Source: Burkholderiales bacterium | Lineage (GTDB): Bacteria; Pseudomonadota; Gammaproteobacteria; Burkholderiales; SHXO01 | Direction of reading: 5' to 3' | Assembly (NCBI GenBank): GCA_020854105.1 | Contig: JADZGB010000043.1 | Location: 1-64,000 of the forward strand | DNA: 64,000 nucleotides | The notes under the pieces: model-generated | The model's database searches: none | What the model was told of the DNA's origin: nothing | What the model saw: the letters and a program-made list of their open reading frames with translations, nothing else | In this document: positions 42,081-52,400 of the stretch, one piece after another | Layout: the number at the start of each line of letters is the position of its first letter | How positions within the stretch are numbered: the first letter of the stretch is position 1 | Translations under genes and position numbers: made by a program

Positions 42081-42953
42081 TCAATCGTGCTGGCGCGCCA
42101 GCGCGAGTCTGTCCGGTCCGGCTTCCCGCAGCAGCGCCACCGGGTGTGTCGGACGCGGCGACCTGTCCTCGTAGAGGGGCATCATCTTGGGCACGAGAGC
42201 CGTCAGCGACTCGATGCGCCGCTCACCGGCCGGATGCGTGCTCAGCCAGTCCGATTTGCCCTTCTGTCCGGTCGCTGCAACCATCTTCTTCCACAGCGCA
42301 GGAGCTGCGTTCGGATCGTAGCCCGCGCGCGCGGCGAGCTCGATGCCGATGCGATCGGCTTCCGATTCCTGCTGGCGGCTGTTGGGCAGCTGTACGCCGA
42401 CCGTCGTCGCGATCGCCGCAGCCTGCAGTGCCATCTGGCTGGTCATGGAGCCGGTGCCGAGAAATGCGCTCGCCAGCTGCAGCCCGATCTGCTGCGCCGC
42501 GGCGACGGACATGCGTTCAGACGTGTGCTTGGCCAGCGCATGCGCGATCTCGTGGCCCATGATCTGGGCGATCTCGTCGTCGCTGAGCTGCAGCTTCTGA
42601 ATGATGCCGGTGTAGATCGCCATCTTTCCCCCGGCCATGGCCCAGGCATTGAGCGTCTCCGGCTCGTCGATGACGACCACCTCCCATTTCCACTGCGCGG
42701 TTTCAGGACGGAACTTGACGGCCTGTGCGACCAGTTTTCCGGTGATCGTTTCGACCCGGCGCTCCAAGCTCGATCCCTGTTCGATCTTGCCGGATTCCTT
42801 CTTCAGGACTTCGGAGTAGGCCTGGGTCGATGCGCTGATGGCATCGCCCTCGGATACGAGCATGAACTGGTTGCGGCCGGTGACCGGCGCATTGGCGCAT
42901 GCAGACAGTGCGGCCGCGACCAGTACACCCGCGGCCAGGCGTTGCACGATCAT
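42081..42953 (-). CDS. M48-family metalloprotease, lipoprotein (LoiP/YcaL type)
   Basis: A 290-residue zinc protease. A lipobox LSAC gives Cys19, so it is a periplasm-facing lipoprotein. HEIAHALAKH (about residue 132) is the HExxH site and QQESEADRIG supplies the third ligand. Such proteases (LoiP, YcaL, BepA relatives) monitor outer-membrane protein assembly. GGAG nine bases upstream supports ATG 42953; an ATG at 42962 is possible. It probably runs to the terminator at 42005-42030. Confidence 0.88.
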   Translation of the reverse strand: MIVQRLAAGVLVAAALSACANAPVTGRNQFMLVSEGDAISASTQAYSEVLKKESGKIEQGSSLERRVETITGKLVAQAVKFRPETAQWKWEVVVIDEPETLNAWAMAGGKMAIYTGIIQKLQLSDDEIAQIMGHEIAHALAKHTSERMSVAAAQQIGLQLASAFLGTGSMTSQMALQAAAIATTVGVQLPNSRQQESEADRIGIELAARAGYDPNAAPALWKKMVAATGQKGKSDWLSTHPAGERRIESLTALVPKMMPLYEDRSPRPTHPVALLREAGPDRLALARQHD

Positions 42954-43182
42954 GGATGTCATCTCCAAGTGCTGGCGTTTGTCATGGCGCACAGTATAGC
43001 GAGAGCGACAGGCGACATTCGCGCAGCATGCCGGGCTGGCAAATGCGCCATGCACGAATCTAGAGGTGACGGTGCACGCGCCTTGCGGGGATCCCTTGCC
43101 AGCCTTCAGCAGCAGTCGTGCCGACCGGTGGTGCGCAGGGGCCACTGATACACTCGACATGGTGCCTTCGAGGATTCTCCCC

Positions 43183-43560
43183 ATGCAGTTGCGACGTCGA
43201 AATTCCCTCGCACCCGCGCTGCTGCGCTTGGCGGTGCCCATGCGACAAGGTCTGCTCCGGCTGCGGGTGCCAGGGCGCAGCCGGAGGCAGCTGGCCTTGT
43301 TCGTGGCCGGCGTGGGCAGCGCAGTGCTCGCATGGGGAGGCGATCCCGCCCCGGCGGGGCCGGAACCACAGCGCAGGCCCGACGCAGCCCAGGAAGTGCA
43401 GGAGGGCGATGTGCAGCTGTGGCTGCAGTACTACCAGCGTGAGCGCGGGCAGGACTGGGAACGTGCGCGGACGGGGACGCAGCGCACACCGGTCGAGGCT
43501 GATACCCCGCAACCTGCTCCGCAGGTCGATGCGCCGGGCCGCCGCGCAGCGGAGGACTGA
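43183..43560 (+). CDS. hypothetical membrane-linked protein
   Basis: A 125-residue protein with a basic N-terminus, one hydrophobic segment (LALFVAGVGSAVLAWGG, about residues 38-55) and a charged, proline-rich C-terminus with DVQLWLQYYQRERGQDW. The AGGA eight bases before ATG 43183 favours that start over ATG 43159. The region lies opposite a long antisense open frame, so coding status is not certain. No family recognised. Confidence 0.45.
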   Translation: MQLRRRNSLAPALLRLAVPMRQGLLRLRVPGRSRRQLALFVAGVGSAVLAWGGDPAPAGPEPQRRPDAAQEVQEGDVQLWLQYYQRERGQDWERARTGTQRTPVEADTPQPAPQVDAPGRRAAED

Positions 43561-43566
43561 TCCGGA

Positions 43567-43953
43567 TCAGTCCGCGGGCGCAGGCTCCGCGGCGTCGAAG
43601 TCGATCTCCACCCGTGCGCCGCTGGGGTCGAAGCAGAACATCTGCCACTGCGCACCGTCCGGCGACTTGCGCAGATCATAGGCCACCCCCGCCTTCTTCA
43701 GCGTTGCCGCCGTACGCGCTAGATCCCGGCCGGTGAAGGCGACGTGGTCGAGCGTCCCGCGCGCGTCCTCGGGCAATGGCCGGCCGGCGATCACGTGCAG
43801 CACCGCGACATCTGCGCAGTAGAGCCACACGCCGGGGAACGTGAACGGCGGCCGATAGCCCTCCTTCAGTCCGAGCAGCCCGATGTAGAAGCCCTTGCAC
43901 GCCTCGAGATCGTGCGTGAGCACGGTGAAGTGGTTCAGCCCGACGATCGCCAT
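43567..43953 (-). CDS. VOC-family (glyoxalase-like) protein
   Basis: A 128-residue vicinal-oxygen-chelate domain protein: GLNHFTVLTHDLEACKGFYIGLLGLKEG opens the first βαβββ unit and LDHVAFTGRDL the second; the FDPSGARVEI motif ends it. Candidate metal ligands are the His of GLNHF, the His of DHVAF and the Glu of EIDF. Substrate unknown (dioxygenase, lyase and resistance proteins share this fold). It ends the unit with the old yellow enzyme 23 bases upstream. Confidence 0.85.
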   Translation of the reverse strand: MAIVGLNHFTVLTHDLEACKGFYIGLLGLKEGYRPPFTFPGVWLYCADVAVLHVIAGRPLPEDARGTLDHVAFTGRDLARTAATLKKAGVAYDLRKSPDGAQWQMFCFDPSGARVEIDFDAAEPAPAD

Positions 43954-43976
43954 GGCCGGCTCCTGGTGTCGCAGTG

Positions 43977-45149
43977 TCAGCGCGCGACAGACGCCGCGCG
44001 ATACACCGCACGTTCGGCGTCCTGCTCGTCGAGCACGTTGCGGCGCCTGTCCAGCCACCATCCGTATTGCACGGGCCACTGTTCGAATCCGCCTTCGGCG
44101 TGCAGTGCCGCGGCGGCGTGCAGGGTCCAGTGCGGATCGAACAGCGCCTGCCGCCCGATCGCGACCAGATCGGCCTGACACGACTGCAGGATTCGCTCGG
44201 CCTGCTCGCCATCGAGGATGAGGCCGACCGCCATGGTCCGGATGTCCGCCTCGCGCCGCACGCGCTCCGCGAACGGCACCTGAAAGCCCGGCGTGCGCTT
44301 GATCCGTGCTGCCGTGGCCGAGCCGGCGATGCCGCCGGAGGAGCAGTCGATGACATCGATGCCCACGCCGCGGAGCGCTCGCGCCAGTTCCACCGTCTCG
44401 TCCGCGGTCCATCCGCCTTCGATGCCGTCGCTGGAGGAGACGCGGAAGAACACGGGCCGGTCCGCCGGCCACTCGGCACGTACGATCGCCGAGATCTCCA
44501 GGGCAAGGCGGATCCTTCCGGCGAAGTCGCCGCCGTAGGCATCCGTGCGCTTGTTGCTCAGAGGCGAGAGAAACGCGTGGATGAGGTAGCCATGCGCGCC
44601 ATGCACCTCGGCGACCTCGAAGCCGGCGGCGATGGCGCGCCGGGCACCCGCGCGCCACTGCACTTTCAGCTGCTCGATTTCGGCGAGCGTCAGTTCGTGC
44701 GGAACTAGCCAGCCCTCGCCGACCGGAACCGCGCTCGGCGCCACCACCTGCCATGGCTGCTCGCCGCGCGCGCGATCCGAGTCGTCCATCGGCCCGTTGC
44801 CATGCCACGGCCGCTGCATGCTCGCCTTGCGGCCCGCATGTGCGAGCTGGATCGCCGGCACACACCCCTGCGATTTGACGAAGTCGGTGATGCGGCGCAA
44901 GGGCGCGATCTGCTCGTCGGACCACACACCGAGATCTCCATGGGTGATGCGGCCGGCGCGGTCGACGGCAGCCGCCTCGGTGAAGATCAGGCCGGTGCGG
45001 CCGATCGCGAACTGAGCCAGATGGGCGAAGTGCCAGTCATTGGCGATGCCGTCCCGCGCGGAGTACTGGCACATGGGAGAGACGACGACGCGGTTCGGCA
45101 GAGTCAGGCCGCGCAGGGTGGTGGGCGACAGAAGCAGGGGTGTGGGCAT
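43977..45149 (-). CDS. NADH:flavin oxidoreductase, old yellow enzyme family
   Basis: A 390-residue FMN enzyme of the OYE/YqjM class. SPMCQYSARDGIANDWHFAHLAQ is the YqjM-type start with the flavin-contacting Cys; HAGRKASMQRPW and AHGYLIHAFLSPLSNKRTDAYGG follow. It reduces activated C=C bonds or nitro compounds with NAD(P)H in the cytoplasm. Co-transcribed with the VOC protein downstream. Confidence 0.92.
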   Translation of the reverse strand: MPTPLLLSPTTLRGLTLPNRVVVSPMCQYSARDGIANDWHFAHLAQFAIGRTGLIFTEAAAVDRAGRITHGDLGVWSDEQIAPLRRITDFVKSQGCVPAIQLAHAGRKASMQRPWHGNGPMDDSDRARGEQPWQVVAPSAVPVGEGWLVPHELTLAEIEQLKVQWRAGARRAIAAGFEVAEVHGAHGYLIHAFLSPLSNKRTDAYGGDFAGRIRLALEISAIVRAEWPADRPVFFRVSSSDGIEGGWTADETVELARALRGVGIDVIDCSSGGIAGSATAARIKRTPGFQVPFAERVRREADIRTMAVGLILDGEQAERILQSCQADLVAIGRQALFDPHWTLHAAAALHAEGGFEQWPVQYGWWLDRRRNVLDEQDAERAVYRAASVAR

Positions 45150-45164
45150 GGGGTGACAGTCGGT

Positions 45165-45638
45165 TCAGTTCTTGGTGCTGCTGTGCGGATGTGGCTGCGC
45201 GTGCTCGTGATGAAGCTGACGGTCGTGGTGGTCATGCATCTCCACCGGAACCAGGTTCAGTCGGCCGTGGCGTACCTGCGACTCGGCCATCAGCATGTTG
45301 GCGAAAGCCGTCACCTCGCGTGTGGCGCCGCGCAGCATCAGCGTTTCGAGGCAATCGCTGTGGTCGAGGTGCACGTGCATCGATGACAGCACCAGATGGT
45401 GATGCTCGTGCTGCAGGCTGGTCAGGCGCTCGGCCAGATCACGCGCGTGATGGTTGTAGACGTAGCTCAGGGCGGCGACGCAGTACGGCGCCTCGTTGCG
45501 CTGCAGGCGCTCGCTGCTCAGCAGATCGCGCAGGATGTCGCGCACCGCTTCCGAGCGGTTCTGGTAGCCCTTCTTGCGGATGAGTTCGTCGAACTCGTCC
45601 GCCAGGGTGCTGCTCAGGGAGATGGTGAATCGTTCCAT
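45165..45638 (-). CDS. nikR: nickel-responsive repressor NikR, with His-rich tail
   Basis: A 157-residue ribbon-helix-helix regulator. RHH domain: residues 1-45 (MERFTISLSSTLADEFDELI). The ACT-like domain carries the four nickel ligands His77, His88, His90 and Cys96 at the spacing of E. coli NikR (76/87/89/95). After residue 133 there is an unusual tail with eight histidines in 18 residues. Start ATG 45638. It lies divergent from a TonB-dependent receptor 184 bases away, a likely nickel-regulated target. Confidence 0.92.
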   Translation of the reverse strand: MERFTISLSSTLADEFDELIRKKGYQNRSEAVRDILRDLLSSERLQRNEAPYCVAALSYVYNHHARDLAERLTSLQHEHHHLVLSSMHVHLDHSDCLETLMLRGATREVTAFANMLMAESQVRHGRLNLVPVEMHDHHDRQLHHEHAQPHPHSSTKN

Positions 45639-45750
45639 GTTCCGGATCACGTCCAAGGCGCCGATGGTAGCGCAAACGCGTGGCGCGCGAGAAATGCCGA
45701 CCGCCTGCTGCCGACCGCCTGGGCTTGCTAACCGCGATGCAGGAACGTAG

Positions 45751-45782
45751 TATCAGCGCGTAAGAAGAATTAATTTTTGATA
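45751..45782. promoter_or_regulatory. candidate NikR operator (weak)
   Basis: TATCA at 45751 and TGATA at 45778 form a spaced inverted repeat in the AT-rich gap between nikR and the TonB receptor. Spacing and half-sites do not match the E. coli operator, so this is only a suggestion from location. Confidence 0.25.
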
Positions 45783-45821
45783 AGAAGTGCCGTTGACAAG
45801 AAGACAAATGGGGGAGACGCC

Positions 45822-47912
45822 ATGATGCCTAGTCGCCTGATCGGGGCAGTCGCGTTACTCGTGCTGCCGCATCAGGAAGTGTTCGGCGCCGAGGTGGAAG
45901 CACCGGAAGTCGAGGTGATCGGACACTACGAGACCGGTATCGGCACCTCGGATGCCGCGAGTGAAGGCAGCGTCACCCACAAGCGCATCGAAACGCGTCC
46001 GCTGCTGCGACCGGGCGAGCTGGTCGAGCTGGTGCCGGGCATGATCGTCACCCAGCACAGCGGCGGCGGCAAGGCCAACCAGTACTTCCTGCGCGGCTAC
46101 AACCTGGACCACGGCACCGACTTCGCGCTCACCGTCGATGGCATGCCGGTGAACATGCCCACCCATGGCCATGGTCAAGGTTACGCTGACATCAACTTCC
46201 TGATTCCCGAATTGGTGTCGGGTGTGGACTTCAGGAAGGGGCCGTACTTCGCCTCCGAGGGCGATTTCTCCACGGCCGGAGCGGCCCACATCCATCTGTT
46301 CGAGGAGATGCCGCGCTCGCTCGGCATGCTTACTGCCGGCACCGACGGCTACGGACGCATCGTGGCCGCCGCTTCGCCCAAGGCCGGCGCCGGACGCCTT
46401 CTTCTGGGCTTCGAGGCGCTCACCTACGACGGGCCGTGGGTGAACGAGGAAGACCTGCGCAAGTTCAACGGGGTGCTGCGCTACAGCCAGGGCGATGCCG
46501 CGAACGGCTTCAACGTCACCCTCATGGGATACGACTCCGACTGGACTGCCACCGACCAGATCCCCGAGCGCGCGGTGGCGAGCGGGGAGATCGACCGGTT
46601 CGGCACGCTGGATCCGAGCGACGGCGGCGAGACCTCCCGCTTCAGCCTGTCGGGCAATGTGCGGCACGCACTGGGCAACGGCCAGGCGCAATTGGATGCG
46701 TACATCATCCGCTATGCGCTCGACCTGTGGTCGAACTTCACCTATGCACTGGATGATCCATTGGCGGGTGCACCCAACGGCGATCAGTTCAAGCAGGCCG
46801 ACCGGCGCACCGTGTATGGCCTGCATCCGCGCTATGCGTGGAGCGGGAAGCTCGGGAGTGCGGAGGCCACCAATACAGTGGGTGCACAGGTTCGCTACGA
46901 CGACATCCGGCGCGTGGGCCTGTACTCGACCACGGACCGGAACCTCCTGTCCACCACGCGCGAGGACGGCGTGAATCAGCTCAGCGGCGGCATCTACTTC
47001 GAGAACGCGACGCAATGGACGCCGTGGCTGCGCTCGATCGCCGGCCTGCGCGCCGACTGGTTCCGCTTCGACGTCGACAGCAGCATCGCCGCCAATTCCG
47101 GGAAGGAGTCGGACAGCATCGTCTCTCCCAAGCTCGGGCTGGTGTTCGGTCCATGGGCAAGGACCGAGTATTTCGTCAACGCCGGCTATGGCTTCCACAG
47201 CAACGACGCGCGCGGTACGACCATCGCGGTCGATCCCAAGACACTGGACCCTGCCGATCCAGTCGATCCGCTGGTGCGAACCAAGGGTGCGGAGTTCGGT
47301 GTGCGCACCCAGCTCGTACCGAAGCTGCAGAGTTCGCTGTCTCTATGGTATCTCGAGCAGGAGTCCGAGCTGCTGTTCGTGGGTGATGCCGGTACGACCG
47401 AGGCGAGCCGCCCGAGCAGGCGGGGAGGTGTCGAGTGGATCAACTACTACCGGCCGCTGCCCTGGCTGCTGGTGGACGCCGAACTGGCGGTGGCCCGCGC
47501 ACGGTTCCGCGATGACGATCCCGCCGGCAAGCGCATTCCAGGGGCGCTCGAGCGCATGGCGCAGATCGGTATCACCGTGGAGGACCTCGGCCGCTGGTTC
47601 GGCAGCGTGCAGATGCGCTACCTGGGATCGCGCCCGCTCATCGAGGACAACAGCGTGCGCTCGGATTCGACCACGATCACCAATGCGCGGGTGGGTTACA
47701 GGCTCACGAAGAGCCTGCGCCTCCAGCTCGACGTGCTGAATCTGTTCGGCTCGAAGGATCAGGACATCGCCTACTTCTACGCCTCGTGTCTGCCCAGCGA
47801 GCTGGGCAGCGCGCCATGCCCCGCAGCAGCGCCGCGTGACGGAGTGGAGGACGTGCATTTCCACCCGGTAGAACCGCGCCAGTTCCGGCTGACGCTGGTG
47901 GGGACGTTCTAA
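45822..47912 (+). CDS. TonB-dependent outer-membrane receptor
   Basis: A 696-residue TonB-dependent receptor. A short signal sequence ends near VFGAE; a plug domain (LLRPGELVELVPGMIVTQHSGGG...FLRGYNLDHGTD) and a 22-strand barrel follow, ending LVGTF with a terminal Phe. There is a His-rich plug loop, MPTHGHGQGYADINFLIPE. The ATG at 45822 has GGGGGAGA just before it. Next to nikR, and so a possible nickel or other metal-chelate receptor. Specificity is inferred, not shown. Confidence 0.88.
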   Translation: MMPSRLIGAVALLVLPHQEVFGAEVEAPEVEVIGHYETGIGTSDAASEGSVTHKRIETRPLLRPGELVELVPGMIVTQHSGGGKANQYFLRGYNLDHGTDFALTVDGMPVNMPTHGHGQGYADINFLIPELVSGVDFRKGPYFASEGDFSTAGAAHIHLFEEMPRSLGMLTAGTDGYGRIVAAASPKAGAGRLLLGFEALTYDGPWVNEEDLRKFNGVLRYSQGDAANGFNVTLMGYDSDWTATDQIPERAVASGEIDRFGTLDPSDGGETSRFSLSGNVRHALGNGQAQLDAYIIRYALDLWSNFTYALDDPLAGAPNGDQFKQADRRTVYGLHPRYAWSGKLGSAEATNTVGAQVRYDDIRRVGLYSTTDRNLLSTTREDGVNQLSGGIYFENATQWTPWLRSIAGLRADWFRFDVDSSIAANSGKESDSIVSPKLGLVFGPWARTEYFVNAGYGFHSNDARGTTIAVDPKTLDPADPVDPLVRTKGAEFGVRTQLVPKLQSSLSLWYLEQESELLFVGDAGTTEASRPSRRGGVEWINYYRPLPWLLVDAELAVARARFRDDDPAGKRIPGALERMAQIGITVEDLGRWFGSVQMRYLGSRPLIEDNSVRSDSTTITNARVGYRLTKSLRLQLDVLNLFGSKDQDIAYFYASCLPSELGSAPCPAAAPRDGVEDVHFHPVEPRQFRLTLVGTF

Positions 47913-47986
47913 GACTCCTCATTCCACCGTGATTCCGATGCAAGCCAAGATGGAAGTGTGGAGAAAGACCCATTCGTTGGCGCTGG

Positions 47987-48006
47987 GCCCCGGCCTCCGC
48001 CGGGGC
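47987..48006. repeat. REP-like palindrome
   Basis: Perfect 8-bp stem GCCCCGGC / GCCGGGGC with a CTCC loop followed by GACG, a variant of the element at 7909 and 61341. It lies between the convergent TonB receptor and lyase genes. Confidence 0.7.
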
Positions 48007-48098
48007 GACGGGAAAGTGGGATTCGACGGTGGCCGATTACTCGGGTATCCAACGCAGCGTGCCCCAGCACTGCGGCCGTGCAGATGCGTGCGGGTGCC

Positions 48099-49244
48099 TC
48101 AGCGGTGCACGGCGGTGCGGATGCGTGCAAGTGCCTCGCGCAGGAGCGGGCGGGGGCAGGCGAAATTGAGCCTCAGGAAACCCGGTGCGCCGAATTGCGC
48201 GCCGTCATAGAGCCCGACACCGGCGGCTTCGAAATGCGCGACCGGATCGGGTAGCTCCAGCTCGCGCGCATCGATCCAGGCGAGATAGGTCGCCTCGACA
48301 TGCCATGTCTTCAGGCCGGGCAGGGCGGCGATGCCGGCTTCGACCAGATCGCGATTTCCCCGCAGGTACTCGACGAGGGCGCGCTGCCAGGACTGTCCCT
48401 CCCGATATGCGGCCAGCGTCGCGGTGTATCCGAGTCCGCCGACGTGGTGCACGATCCCGGCCATCGCACGCCGGATGCGCGTACGCATCGCCGCGTCCGA
48501 GGCGATGGCGAAGGCGCATCCGAGGGTGGGCAGATTGAACGTCTTGCTGGCCGACATCAGCGTGACGGTGCGGGCAGTGACATCGGCGTCGAGGCTGGCG
48601 AACGGGACGTGCGTCCGTCCGGGCTCGAGAAGCAATCCACAGTGGATCTCGTCCGAGGCGACCAGCAGGCCATGACGGTTCGCGAAGCCGGCGAGGCGTT
48701 CCAGTTCATCGCGCGTCCAGGCGCGGCCCGTCGGGTTGTGCGGATGGCACAGCAGCAGCAGTCTCGTGCGTGGCGTGACCGCCCGCTCGAGCGCGTCCCA
48801 GTCCCATTCCCAGCGTCGTCCGTCGGCAGACTGCACCAGATCGACCGTGCGCAGCAGGCGCTGCGCATTGCGGGGCGCGGACAGGAAGGGCGGATAGATC
48901 GGCAGTGCCGTCAGCACCTCTTCGTCCGCATCGGCCAGTGCACGTGATACGACATTGAGGCCGACCACCAGGCTGGGCAGCCAGACGATCCACTCCGGAT
49001 CCGCGGTCCAGCCGTAATCGCGCACCAGTGCCTCGCACACGGCAGGAGCGAGTTCCGCTGGCGGGTCCGTGTAGCCGAAGATGCCGTGCTCCACGCGCCT
49101 GCGCAGGGCATCCACGATCGCGGGCGCGCAACGGAAATCCATGTCGGCCACCCACATCGGGATCACGTCGCGGCCGGCATGGCGGTTCCACTTCGTGCTG
49201 CTGGTGGGGCGGCGGTCCGGGAAGGTGTCGAAGTCGAAGTTCAC
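48099..49244 (-). CDS. PatB/MalY-type aminotransferase/cystathionine beta-lyase
   Basis: A 381-residue fold-type I PLP enzyme. MNFDFDTFPDRRPTSSTKWNR...PMWVADMDF is the PatB/MalY N-terminus; the PLP lysine is in SASKTFNLP, and CHPHNPTGRAWT binds the cofactor. MalY/PatB enzymes cleave C-S bonds of cystathionine or cysteine conjugates. Residue set matches, and it stands alone on the minus strand. Alternative: class I aminotransferase. Confidence 0.9.
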   Translation of the reverse strand: MNFDFDTFPDRRPTSSTKWNRHAGRDVIPMWVADMDFRCAPAIVDALRRRVEHGIFGYTDPPAELAPAVCEALVRDYGWTADPEWIVWLPSLVVGLNVVSRALADADEEVLTALPIYPPFLSAPRNAQRLLRTVDLVQSADGRRWEWDWDALERAVTPRTRLLLLCHPHNPTGRAWTRDELERLAGFANRHGLLVASDEIHCGLLLEPGRTHVPFASLDADVTARTVTLMSASKTFNLPTLGCAFAIASDAAMRTRIRRAMAGIVHHVGGLGYTATLAAYREGQSWQRALVEYLRGNRDLVEAGIAALPGLKTWHVEATYLAWIDARELELPDPVAHFEAAGVGLYDGAQFGAPGFLRLNFACPRPLLREALARIRTAVHR

Positions 49245-49319
49245 GCGATGGCCGCAACAGTGGGGATGGAGCCAGTGTAGCGAGTTTCGCGTGTATTCCC
49301 TGCTTCCCCGAGGCTAGAA

Positions 49320-49346
49320 GAAACGGGCACCGAAGGTGCCCGTTTC
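49320..49346 (-). terminator. intrinsic terminator downstream of dnaE2
   Basis: GAAACGGGCACC / GGTGCCCGTTTC, a perfect 12-bp stem with a 3-base loop. On the minus strand it follows dnaE2 (stop 49466) and ends in CGTTTCTTCT, so it can stop dnaE2 transcripts before the next gene. Confidence 0.85.
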
Positions 49347-49465
49347 ACGGTGCGGCAGGCGTGCGGTGCCGGTCAGGCCCTGCGGCGGCGGCGCATGATG
49401 CTCGCTGTAAAGACAGTCGACATGGATTCGTCAAAGACCCGTGTCATGTCGCATCCCGCATGACA

Positions 49466-52400
49466 TCAGTGAAAGTCGCGCGAGCGCGCCTGCAGGCTGC
49501 CCAGCAGATGGGACAGATCGACCAGGCGCCCGGCGATCAGGTGTACGACCTCGCCGTCGCGCTCCAGCACGCCGTGCACGGCCATCAGGCGCGCACCGAG
49601 CAGCACGCGCCGCTGCGCCTCCGCCACCGCGCGCCACACCACCACGTTGACCATGCCGCTTTCATCCTCGAGCGTGAGGAAGATCACGCCGCTCGCGGTG
49701 TCCGGGCGCTGGCGCCCGATCACCAGTCCGGCGGCACGCACCAGCCGTCCGTGCGGCTGCGCACGCAGTTGCGCCGCGGTGAGAGCACGCGCACGCTGCA
49801 GGCGCGGGCGCAGCAGCGTGAGCGGATGGCGTCCCAGCGTCAGGCCGAGGCTGGCGTAGTCGGCTGCGATGTCCTCTCCTTCGCCAGGCGCCTGCAGCGC
49901 AGGCGTGCGATCGGCGATCGGCGCGTGGGCCAGCAGCGGCGGACGCGCCTCGATGCCGGCGATGCGCCACAGCGCGCACCGGCGGTGTCCCTCCACGCCG
50001 TTCAGCGTGCCGGCCGCGGCGAGCGCCTGGGTGTCGCGGCGGGTGAGCCGCGCCGCCAGTGCGAGCGCTTCGAAGTCGTGTGCGCCGGATGCACTCCAGT
50101 CCAGCGCACGGCGTGCGGCGACCAGGCGTGAAGCGGCATCCTGCGACAGGCCCTTGACCATGCGCAGGCCCAGGCGCAGCGCCGGTGCAGTCTGGCCGTC
50201 ACAGGCCTCCAGCACGCAATCCCACCCGCTCACGCGCACGTCCGGCGGCAGCACGCGCACCCCGTGGCGCTGCGCGTCCTGCACCAGTTGCGCGGGCGCG
50301 CAGAAGCCCATCGGCTGGCTGTTGAGCAGCGCGCAGGTGAAGGCTGCCGGTTCGTGGCACTTGAGCCAGCACGACACGTACACCAGCAGCGCGAAGCTGG
50401 CCGAGTGCGACTCCGGAAAGCCATACTCGCCGAAGCCGAGGATCTGCTGGTAGATCTGCTGCGCGAACTGCTCCGGATAGCCGCGCGCGCGCATGCCATC
50501 CTTCAACCGCTGCTCGAACGGTTCCAGCCCGCCGCGCCGCTTCCACGCCGCCATCGCCCGGCGCAGCTTGTCCGCCTCGTCCGGCGTGAAGCCGGCGGCG
50601 ACCACGGCCAGCTGCATCACCTGCTCCTGGAAGATCGGCACGCCCAGCGTGCGTTCGAGCACGCCGCGCACGTCCTCGGACGGGTAGGTGACCGGCTCCA
50701 GCCCCCGGCGCCGGCGCAGGTAGGGATGGATCATGCCGCCCTGGATCGGCCCCGGGCGCACGATGGCGACCTCGATGACGAGGTCGTAGAAGCACGCCGG
50801 TCGCATGCGCGGCAGCATCGCCTGCTGCGCGCGCGATTCGATCTGGAACACGCCCACCGTGTCGGCGCGGCCGATCATCTCGTACACCGCCGGATCCTCG
50901 GCCGGCACGTCGGCGATGGCGACAGGCCGGCCGTGCCATGCGCTCATCAGATCGAGTGCCCGGCGGATGGCGGTCAACATGCCCAGCGCCAGCACGTCCA
51001 CCTTGAGCAGGCCGAGTGCGTCGATGTCATCCTTGTCCCACTGAATGATGGAACGCTCCGGCATCGCCGCGTTCTCGATCGGCACCAGGCGCGAGAGCGG
51101 GCCGCGCGCGATGACGAAGCCGCCCACGTGCTGCGACAGGTGACGCGGGAAGTCGACGACAGCGTGCACTAGTTCCAGCAGCCGGCGGATCGCCGGGCTG
51201 TCCGGATCGAAGCCGCACTCGCGCAGGCGCTCGGGGCGCACCTGGCGCACGTCACCCCAGGCGAGGTTCTTCGCCAGGCGATCGACCTGGGCGAGATCGA
51301 AGCCGAGCGCCTTGCCGAGGTCGCGCACCGCGCTCCTGGTCCGATAGCGGATGACGGTGGCGGTGAGTGCGGCGCGCGTGCGACCGTACTTGCGATAGAT
51401 GTGCTGGATCACCTCCTCACGCCGCTCGTGCTCGAAATCGACGTCGATGTCCGGCGGCTCGTTGCGCTCCTTCGAGATGAAGCGCTCGAACAGCATCTCC
51501 ATGCGCGCGGGATCGACCTCGGTGATGCCCAGGCAGTAGCACACGGCGGAATTGGCGGCCGAGCCGCGTCCCTGGCACAGGATGCCCTGCTCGCGGGCGA
51601 AGCGGACGATGTCGTGCACGGTGAGGAAGTAGGCCTCGTAGCGCAGCTGCGCGATCAGCCGCAGCTCGTGCTCGACCATGCGCCGCGCCTTGGCCAGATC
51701 GAAGGGCTGGCGGCCGGTGAAGTGGCCGCCCCAGCCGGCGCGCTTCTGCGCGGCGGCACCGGGCGAGGGCACAGCATCCGGTGCGAGCGGCGCGCCGAAG
51801 CGCCACGCGAATCCAGACTCGGTCAGTTCGCGCAGCCACTGCGCGGGCGTACGCCCCGGCGGGACGATCTCCTCCGGGTATTCGTAGCACAGTTCGTCGA
51901 GCGAGAAGCGGCAGCGCTGCGCGACGTTGATGGTCTCGAACAGCAGTTCCGGCGGATACAGGCGGGCGAGCCGCTCGCGGCTGCGCAGGTGGCGCTCGCC
52001 GTTGGAAAACAGCGCCTGGCCGCACTGCGACAGCGACCGCCCCACGCGCACGGCAGTGAGCGCGTCCTGCAGCGCACGCCGCCCGCGCACGTGCATGTGC
52101 ACGTCGCCGGCGGCCACCAGCGGCACGCCGCCCTCGCGCGCGAGCTTCTCCAGTTGCGCCAGTCGCAGTGCGTCGTTCCCGTCCAGGAGCAGTTCGACGG
52201 TGACCCAGCAGCGCCCCGGAAAGCGCGTGCGCAGCCAGGCGATGTCCGCTTCCGGCTGCTCGCCCGGCAGCAGCAGCGCCAGGCAGCCGGGCAGGCCGTC
52301 GTCGAGGTCCGCGCGCGTGCAGCGGTACTCCCCCTTGTCGGCGCGGCGCCGGGCGCGGGTGATCAGGTCGGAGAGATTGCCGTAGCCGTCGCGATCGGTC

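Noticed and set aside
41836-42174. Histone-H1-like protein (Lys/Ala-rich frame)
   Set aside because: No RBS or domain start; the Lys/Ala run comes from a purine-rich tandem tract next to a terminator and overlaps the M48 gene end.
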